Shown: piece by piece, positions 57,844 to 64,000 of the stretch
Layout: each line of letters opens with the position of its first letter
Position numbering within the stretch: the stretch's first letter is position 1
Origin: Nymphaea colorata
Lineage: Eukaryota > Streptophyta > Magnoliopsida > Nymphaeales > Nymphaeaceae
Assembly: GCF_008831285.2 (NCBI RefSeq)
Contig: NC_045150.1
Coordinates: 3,978,001 to 4,042,000, forward strand
DNA length: 64,000 nt
Reading direction: 5' to 3'
Position numbers and translations under genes: made by a program
Notes under the pieces: model-generated
What the model was told of the DNA's origin: nothing
What the model saw: the letters and a program-made list of their open reading frames with translations, nothing else
Databases searched by the model: none

Positions 57844-59556
57844 CATAGAAAAACTCTCCTGATCCCTTAGAGGCTGTTTGGCTGCAGGAGTAACATATTG
57901 CTTCTGTCCCGACTCTGCCCCAAACTACACTAGGGTTTCACAACCAAGCAATAGACTCTCTCTCTCTCTCTCCCAATGTATATATATATATATATCAGTT
58001 AGCTCTCATACTGCACCTCATGAAATGGATTTTGGTAGGTTTTTTTGAATCAAAATTGTAACATAGAACATGTCCATTGGCTCCAATTTGAATAATTGAA
58101 AGCATACTTGCTAACATTTAGTCATGATTCCTTTCCTTTGTTGCCTTCCTTTATTGAAGTAGGGACTTCCTTTTCAATCAATTAATTCACCCAACCAGCC
58201 CGTACTAGACTGCAAATGAGAGATTCAAATTAATTTGTCCTGACCTTTCCTTTTTCATTGTCATCCTTTTCTTGCCTTAGTTTTACCACCATGAGTCCAA
58301 TTTTGGGCATATTGCTCTTGTATCAACTTATTCAGTGTATATGTCTTGTCCTTCGAGTGATCATTAGGTTAACAACCCCCTACCTGAAGAACACCCAAAT
58401 ACCCTCCCATTTCCCCTACTTCTACACTCTTGAGCTATGCACTGGTGGGGTATGGTGCACCCATCAACTAGAATATCATGATCTCACCTTTTACAGTTCA
58501 GGGCAGTAGCACCTACAGGAATCGAACAGGCAAGATACCTTTTACGTGTGCATCTGCTCTACCAGCTATGTTATACAGCTTGAGTTGAGTATATTTGTCT
58601 CCTCTATGTGGACCAAAAGAGATGAAAACAAGAAGCAACAACACAGTAAATGAAGAAAACTGAGCTTACTTGATCAAGATACAAGCAATCACATTTTAAT
58701 TACTTTAAATGGGTTGATAAAGAATGTCAATGGAGCGAGACCAGAGAACCAAAGAAGACTACATAAGTGTTTAGCAAGACGGGGAGAGGAATAAGGATCA
58801 GTTTGAGGAGCATAGATGGGGGACATGGCAAAAGAAGTTGTCATCATGTTGCATTTAAGATCCTCAGGATTTGAGGACCCTCAATATAACATCATACCAT
58901 TTCACTCTGATCTTAAATCCGACCTTTTGTCAATTTAAAATTTACAAAAACATATCTTAAGTGTGGATTATAGGTTTTCCCTAAAAAACCTTAGTTTGAT
59001 ACTCACACCATCAGATCTATAGATTTCAAATCTGAAGTAATCAAATGCCCCCTTAATTGAGGGTGCCTCAAAAAGGACCTACCGCATCAGCTGCAATGAG
59101 GAGCTAAAATGACCTAGAAATCACTACACAAGCAAAGCAAATTCATGTCTGCTTATGCACTCAATCTGGACAAAGCGCCACACAGAGAGCTTTTTGTTGG
59201 TCGGCACAATCAACACAAGCTTCAGCTTTCGTCTTCTCATAATCAAGGTAAGAACGATATAAACACCAAAGACCCACAAAAAAGTCTAGCAGAAAAGGAA
59301 GACTATCACAAGCAAACGCGCGAATGCTGATTAGGTGAGGGACACACCCAACCGATTATCATAAGCTCATTGTAGATGCCTTGATGGATGCGATGAATGG
59401 CACATTAACAACTATGCCTTTCCCAAGGATGGAGACACTTTTGAAAGTGGCCATTCGAGGATGCTGACTCTGATCTGTGACGATCGCCGACCATTCTGGA
59501 GCACCTCAGTTGCATTTAAGAATACCTTTGGACCACTCAGGTTCCACCATAGTTCT

Positions 59557-60000
59557 GGACTGGCAATGAAATGTCCTCCAGAAAAATAGAAAAAAGACAG
59601 GAGCTGGGCCTATCCCTCTCTCTCTTCCTCTAAAAACGTGAAAATATCTCGATTTCTTTCTCTCACTAGAATGGGAAAGAAAACAGAATGAGAGTCCCCA
59701 TTTACAAGACATCCACGTGACTGATTCATCACCCCCACATTCAACCTTGGCACCAACTACAACAAACCATCCAAGTTTCCAACGGTTATTTTTTGTTGTA
59801 GTTGGTGCTAAGGTTGAATGTGGGGTGATGAATCAGTCGCGAGGATATCATGTGAATGGGGCCTCTCATTCTGTTTTCTTTTCCCATTCTAGTGAGAGAA
59901 AGAAATCGATATATTTTCACATTTTTAGAGGAAGAGAGAGGGGGATAGGCCCAGCTTCTGTCTTTTTTCTATTTTTCTGGAGGACATTTCATTGTCAGTC
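59557..60000. mobile_element. 444-bp hairpin MITE inserted in block B
   Basis: It begins GGACTGGCAATGAAATGTCC and ends GGACATTTCATTGTCAGTCC. Arms of roughly 210 bp match with some differences around a loop near 59765-59795. Block A has about 30 unrelated bases at the same place (near 15370-15400). The mirrored frames on the two strands, sharing FRGRERGIGPA, arise because the element is a hairpin. It is unrelated in sequence to the 14763-15170 MITE. Confidence 0.87.
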
Positions 60001-60265
60001 CTTCTCTGCAACCTTTTCACTGGGGTGGTAGGATTTCTTCTTGCATTCAAGAATTAATATCACCGCTCTCACATGCAACTGCGGTGCTCCAGAATGGACG
60101 ACGCTCGGCTGTTCAAAAATGCCTCCTGCTTCCTTAAAATATTGCTGGGGAAAGCCATGGCTGTTCAAAAATTGAAATGACGTTCAGTTACCTCCATCAA
60201 GGCATCCGCCATGGGCTGATGATAGTCCAATAGATGTGTCCCTCACCTAATCCACACTCACCCTT

Positions 60266-60451
60266 TTGGTCTGGCCTTTTTGTTTCATGTCTAACTTTTC
60301 CTCTACAGGTCTTCTCCTGTGTTTTTATCTTTCTTACCTTGATTATGAGAAGACAAAAGCTGAATCCCACCTTGCTCATGTCATCAAAGGGCTCCTTGTG
60401 TGGCACTTTGTCAAGATTGAGTGCACCGAAGCAAGCATGGATTCTCTTTAG
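60266..60451 (+). other. Protein-like frame in foldback right arm, unidentified gene fragment
   Basis: The frame contains YLDYEKTKAESHLAHVIKG and VWHFVKIECTEASMDSL. After one stop, the same frame (60452 on) continues with FVHADTEILLVGPSGK. A TTACCTTGATTATGAGAAG acceptor-like context precedes part of it. The block A homologue (about 15731-15900) keeps the residues but has extra stops. I do not recognise the protein. This may be a captured host exon inverted within the foldback, now decayed. Confidence 0.3.
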
Positions 60452-61321
60452 TTTGTACATGCTGATACTGAGATTTTGCTGGTTGGCCCGAGTGGCAAAT
60501 TGTCAAGGTGTCAGTTTAATTTCTGTGGGTAATACTTTTCTCGATTGCAAATAGTGGAATGTTAGACATTCAAGTTGAATAGTAAAAGCAACTCTGGACC
60601 TCGGGGACAGAGAAGGTGGGGGGGGTGGGGGGGTTTCTACCTCTCACTTCGCCAGTAGGTTCCCTCCTCCTCCCACCCAATGCTGAGATTTCTGCTCATG
60701 TAGTGATTTCAACTTCATTTTGGTTCCTCATTGCAGATGATGCGGTAGGTCCATTTCACGATGCAGTCGCCTAAACATGACTTTTTTTTTGCCATGTCCT
60801 CCATCTATGCTCCTCAAATTGCTTCTTCTTACACTCACCTAGTTTTCTTTGTTTGTTTGGTCTTGGTCCACCCATATTATTTATAAAACAAATCAGAGTA
60901 ATTATAAATTTGCTTGTTCCTATCTTAATATTTTAATACAACAGAAAATTGGTATGCCCAAAATTACAGTGTTGATTGGAGGACTCACAATGGTAAGACT
61001 AGGGCAAGCAAAGGTGAAAAGCAAATGCGAGGGTCAGGTTAAATCTGAATTTTATTTTCAATCTAGTACTGGTTGGTTGGGTACTGACTTAGTTGGTTGG
61101 AAAGGAAATCGCAACGTTACTAAGCGAAAGCAAAAATGGAAAGGAATCTGATTAAATGTTAAATGGTAAGTTGTCAACTCAAACTCAAAGGGGAGCCAAT
61201 GGCCATGTTTAATATATGTTACATTTTTTGTTCAAAAGCCTACCAAAATCCATTTCATGGGAGACATTGGATTGAGCCTCACTACACAAGTCTCACATGC
61301 ACTACTCATATGGACATGGCA

Positions 61322-61324
<3 letters not shown>

Positions 61325-61414
<90 letters not shown>
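61325..61414. repeat. Compound (AT)n-(AG)n microsatellite
   Basis: AT run 61325-61387 followed by AG run to about 61414. Block A has only the 25-bp AT run at 22003-22027. Confidence 0.96.
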
Positions 61415-61418
<4 letters not shown>

Positions 61419-62033
61419 AAGGTCTAAATGCTTATACGATGTCATCCTATAGTTGCTTTCTTTTATCAAAGGAAGGACTTGCTCCAGTTTCAAACAATAT
61501 CTTCCTGAAGCAAACTTGGACTTGTCTGTCACCTAGATTGGGCATATATATATATATATATATATGAGTGGAAAGCTGGTAAAAACGAATCCACTTACGT
61601 AAGTAACAAAAACCAGACCTATTGAAATTAATTATTAAAAAAACTTCTTTTGAAATCTAATTTTAAGAGTGATTTGATGAGAAACATATATTAAGTTAGT
61701 TGTTTTGTTTTACTTAAATAATGTTTCTTTAACAGTAAAAAAAAAATGAATGGCTCTTATAACTAAAAATTTTGGTAGCATAAAGATGAATGCAAAAATT
61801 ACTTGAACTAAAACATGATTTATATTAAATTGCTATTATAAACACATAAGAAGGTTCATATTTTTTTTAAAACACATTTTGATATGAACTTAAGAGGCCT
61901 GGTTTTTATCCCTTATGCATATATATAGAAATAGGTAGGTGTGAGACCCCACAGTTGATTAGTACAAAATGGATGACTGACATATATAGTTTTTTAGGGC
62001 CAATAGCCAAGACAATTTTTTGGTGATCTCATG

Positions 62034-62035
<2 letters not shown>

Positions 62036-62122
<87 letters not shown>
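62036..62122. repeat. (AT)n microsatellite, about 87 bp
   Basis: The longest pure dinucleotide run in the window; homologous to the compound AT/GT site at 22851-22928. Confidence 0.96.
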
Positions 62123-62124
<2 letters not shown>

Positions 62125-62480
62125 TGTGACCTTGTGGGTTGTAGACAGCAGAGCATGTAGCCAGATACCCATAAAATGAGTTGGAGGGGTGCCAAATCTA
62201 GGGTACTTGTGAACCTTAGATGAGGTGCCAAGTTTATCTCCCCACTCTAGGGTTTTCACCCTCTCTCTCTCTCTCTCTCTCTCTTTGTGATTTCCTTTTG
62301 AAGTAGTTTAGACACGTTATTCTCTTGAGCTTTCTTTTAGTGACAAAGAGAAGATGATCTTTCCCAATTGTGCAATGGTGTTGCCTACAGAATTAAGCAC
62401 GATCCAATTGGCTTTCTTGTGGCCTCTATTTCCCACGAGCAAAATAAACAATGTTGGCGAGAAAACAATTCTGGTCCTAA

Positions 62481-64000
62481 ACGATGTAAGCAACCCGATC
62501 TTATCACTGATTGCATTTTGATAAACTAGTCTACCACTAATGAAGCGTTAGTGGCTAAAAACCTTGGTAGTCGAACTACATATCAGCCAGGTTTCCGGTT
62601 TGTTCCACCCTTGCTTGCTCTTTCACTAATAAGGCACAAAATCAACTTGGCAATAGAATCAAAGACTCCAGTATTGCCATTGAATATAAAGTTGGTGCTG
62701 TAGAAAGAAAGGTCTATACTGATAAAGATGACCTTAGTTTAGTAACTACTCCACAAAATGAGGAAACTCACGATTGTGTAAATCAAGTAAATCCGGAGAA
62801 ATGAGGAGCTGGTAAACGTGTAAACTGAGCATATAAACTGAGAATATAAAGACATCTCTCGACTTGAGCAAATTAACAAGCAAGAAAATAACTTCCATGG
62901 ACATAGACCTAAAAAGTTTGAACCATGTTACATTTTGTCTTCTTTGTTTTGTGTGAGGTTTTGTATGATATCAGAGCTCCAGCATTCGTAAATGACATCT
63001 CAACCATCAACACTACAAGGGAACACCCACAGCAGAGTTGCGGCTTCACCAAAATCAAGATTAGATGTCATAAATCTGCCATTCTCAGGTCTGACTCTCT
63101 CCATCATACCTGCTCCCACTAGTCTTTAGCATTTTTTATCCATAAAATTGTCATTTGACAATTTATCTACTTTTGGAGTCTTAGTTTACACCTATGCTTA
63201 AGTGTTACAACATGATGGGATATATTGATGGATCATTCAATTGTTCAAATGAGTTCTTGCTTCCTGAAGATGTCAAAGAAATTGTTCTAAATCCAGCGTT
63301 TCTGGAATGGCTCAAGGTGATCGACTCTTACTGAGTTGGATTCTCATCGTTAACTAAAACTGTACACAGTCAAGTTGTAGGCCTTGACTCGTCTTACAAA
63401 GTCTGAACCACCATAACGCATATTTATGCTACTCAGTCTAGAGCAAAAGTGCAGCAACTCAAATCTGCATTACAAAACCTAAAAAAGGGAACTGATTCTA
63501 TAACAGTATATTTTCATAAGGCTAAAGGCATAGCTCATCAGTTAGCTATGGCCTCCAAGCCCGTCGATGAGGAAAACCTCATTATGAATATTCTTTCTGG
63601 TCTTCCCATAGATGAATATGGTGCTCTAAAAATTTCCTTGTGCACTCGCGTCGATCCCATAAATTTGGAAGAGTTATATTTTTTGCTTCTCATTCACAAA
63701 TCTGAAATTTCAAAACCTGAAAGCTATGAAGATCCACCAGCCAATATGGTGCATCGACTGAATTTTAAGAATCAGAACTATAGATGAAAAATTGAACAAC
63801 AAAGAGGGCGTTCAGGAAGCCATTCTCAGGATAAAATGCTCACTTGTCATGCTTGTGGCAATCATGGACATTTTGCTTCTCCATGTCAAATTGTATGTCG
63901 AGATTGTAGGAGAACAGGACATGGTGCATTGAACTGCAAAATGTATAAATTTCAAAGGAACCATCTTCTCCAGAGGCTTATCATATGGAAACTAGGCCTC
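62481..64000 (+). mobile_element. copia 2 element, block B copy (cut by window end)
   Basis: It matches 26380-27900. 62481-63205 is the non-coding leader-like part, then gag. The element continues beyond the window. Confidence 0.85.
63206..64000 (+). pseudogene. copia 2 gag remnant, block B copy
   Basis: The longest open part (63449-63787) includes ITVYFHKAKGIAHQLAMASK, MNILSGLPIDEYGALKIS and LLLIHKSEIS, a gag domain of the copia type that precedes zinc knuckles. After a TGA at 63785-63787 come two CCHC knuckles (CHACGNHGHFASPC and CRDCRRTGHGALNC, about 63842-63944) in another frame, so a frameshift lies between. Upstream gag (63206-63448) has stops. This copy keeps CAG at 63539-63541, where the block A copy has TAG. 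The protease onward is outside the window. Confidence 0.88.

Larger units (their letters stand above)
59074..60752. repeat. Large foldback structure in block B
   Basis: It runs from AGGACCTACCGCATCAG at 59074 to GCGGTAGGTCC ending at 60752, with inverted landmarks throughout: CAGCTTTCGTCTTCTCAT at 59223 against its complement near 60348, and TGATGGATGCG at 59381 against CATCAAGGCATCCGCC near 60195. A 444-bp MITE sits at the centre. Without it the element would be about 1.2 kb. This copy has no retrotransposon in it and defines the unbroken structure. Confidence 0.74.
54340..62480. repeat. Repeat block B (non-coding), uninterrupted homologue of block A
   Basis: It matches 9257-16057 and 21325-23294, without the Harbinger end, the hairpin MITE at 14763, copia 1, the 22134 MITE or the solo LTR. 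It therefore supplies empty-site evidence for each. It has its own insertion (59557-60000) and its own microsatellites (57811-57842, 61325-61414, 62036-62122, 62260-62284). Short open frames here are generally not conserved with block A. Confidence 0.85.

Noticed and set aside
59506-60031. Two frames sharing FRGRERGIGPA on opposite strands
   Set aside because: They are the two arms of the hairpin MITE, not paralogous genes.

Overview
This window is nuclear DNA of a flowering plant, most of it transposable elements and old intergenic repeats. The evidence for a plant is: GT-AG introns of about 90-130 bp in a plant-type PIF/Harbinger transposase, a Myb/SANT-like partner gene, Ty1/copia elements with plant-type gag and an initiator-tRNA(Met)-like primer site, an exon resembling plant ARF-GAP genes AGD6/AGD7, and AT-rich sequence full of (AT)n, (CT)n and (GT)n. 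I cannot name the species. I found no intact host gene, no rRNA gene and no CRISPR array. I did not scan systematically for tRNA genes.

Layout. (1) 1-5678 is an almost perfect giant inverted repeat: 2833-bp arms, a 12-bp spacer, and positions pairing so that x + x' = 5679. It carries mirrored copies of an AGD6/7-like exon and other exon-like frames. (2) 5768-9256 is the coding part and 3' end of a PIF/Harbinger DNA transposon. It holds a Myb/SANT-like ORF1 and a four-exon DDE transposase, each broken by a single in-frame stop. Its 3' end abuts TTA at 9257. Homologous sequence at 37.59 and 54.34 kb lacks the insertion, so everything from the window start to 9256 is foreign to that locus or joined to it by rearrangement. 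(3) 9257-16057 and 21325-30327 form repeat block A, a degenerate copy of block B (54340-64000); the first 3.8 kb also matches block C (37587-41140). Comparing A with B exposes later insertions in A: a 408-bp hairpin MITE (14763-15170), a full-length copia element with CTGCT target duplication (16058-21319), a 195-bp hAT-type MITE (22134-22328) and a 3.1-kb solo LTR flanked by GGTCC (23300-26374). B has a different 444-bp hairpin MITE (59557-60000). A and B also share a large foldback structure and, downstream, a decayed second copia element. (4) 30328-32538 is a truncated copy of the same large LTR in opposite orientation, set into the second copia remnant. (5) 32998-37586 (D1) and 50410-54339 (D2) are paired non-coding blocks lying directly upstream of C and B, so D1-C and D2-B are two copies of one larger unit. 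(6) 41-50.4 kb holds a diverged repeat fragment, a foldback element with a perfect 60-bp tandem duplication, a small MITE, a roughly 600-bp-period tandem array (45.1-47.76 kb), a 1.03-kb non-autonomous hAT-like element with near-perfect 8-bp target duplication, and a GC-rich islet.

Function. The only machinery here is transposon machinery, and all of it looks inactivated: single nonsense codons in both Harbinger genes, several stops and frameshifts in copia 1, many in copia 2. The most interesting signals are the giant palindrome and host-exon fragment apparently inside a Harbinger insertion, and the cluster of ACCGAC (DRE/CRT-core) motifs just upstream of the TATA box in the copia 1 LTRs.
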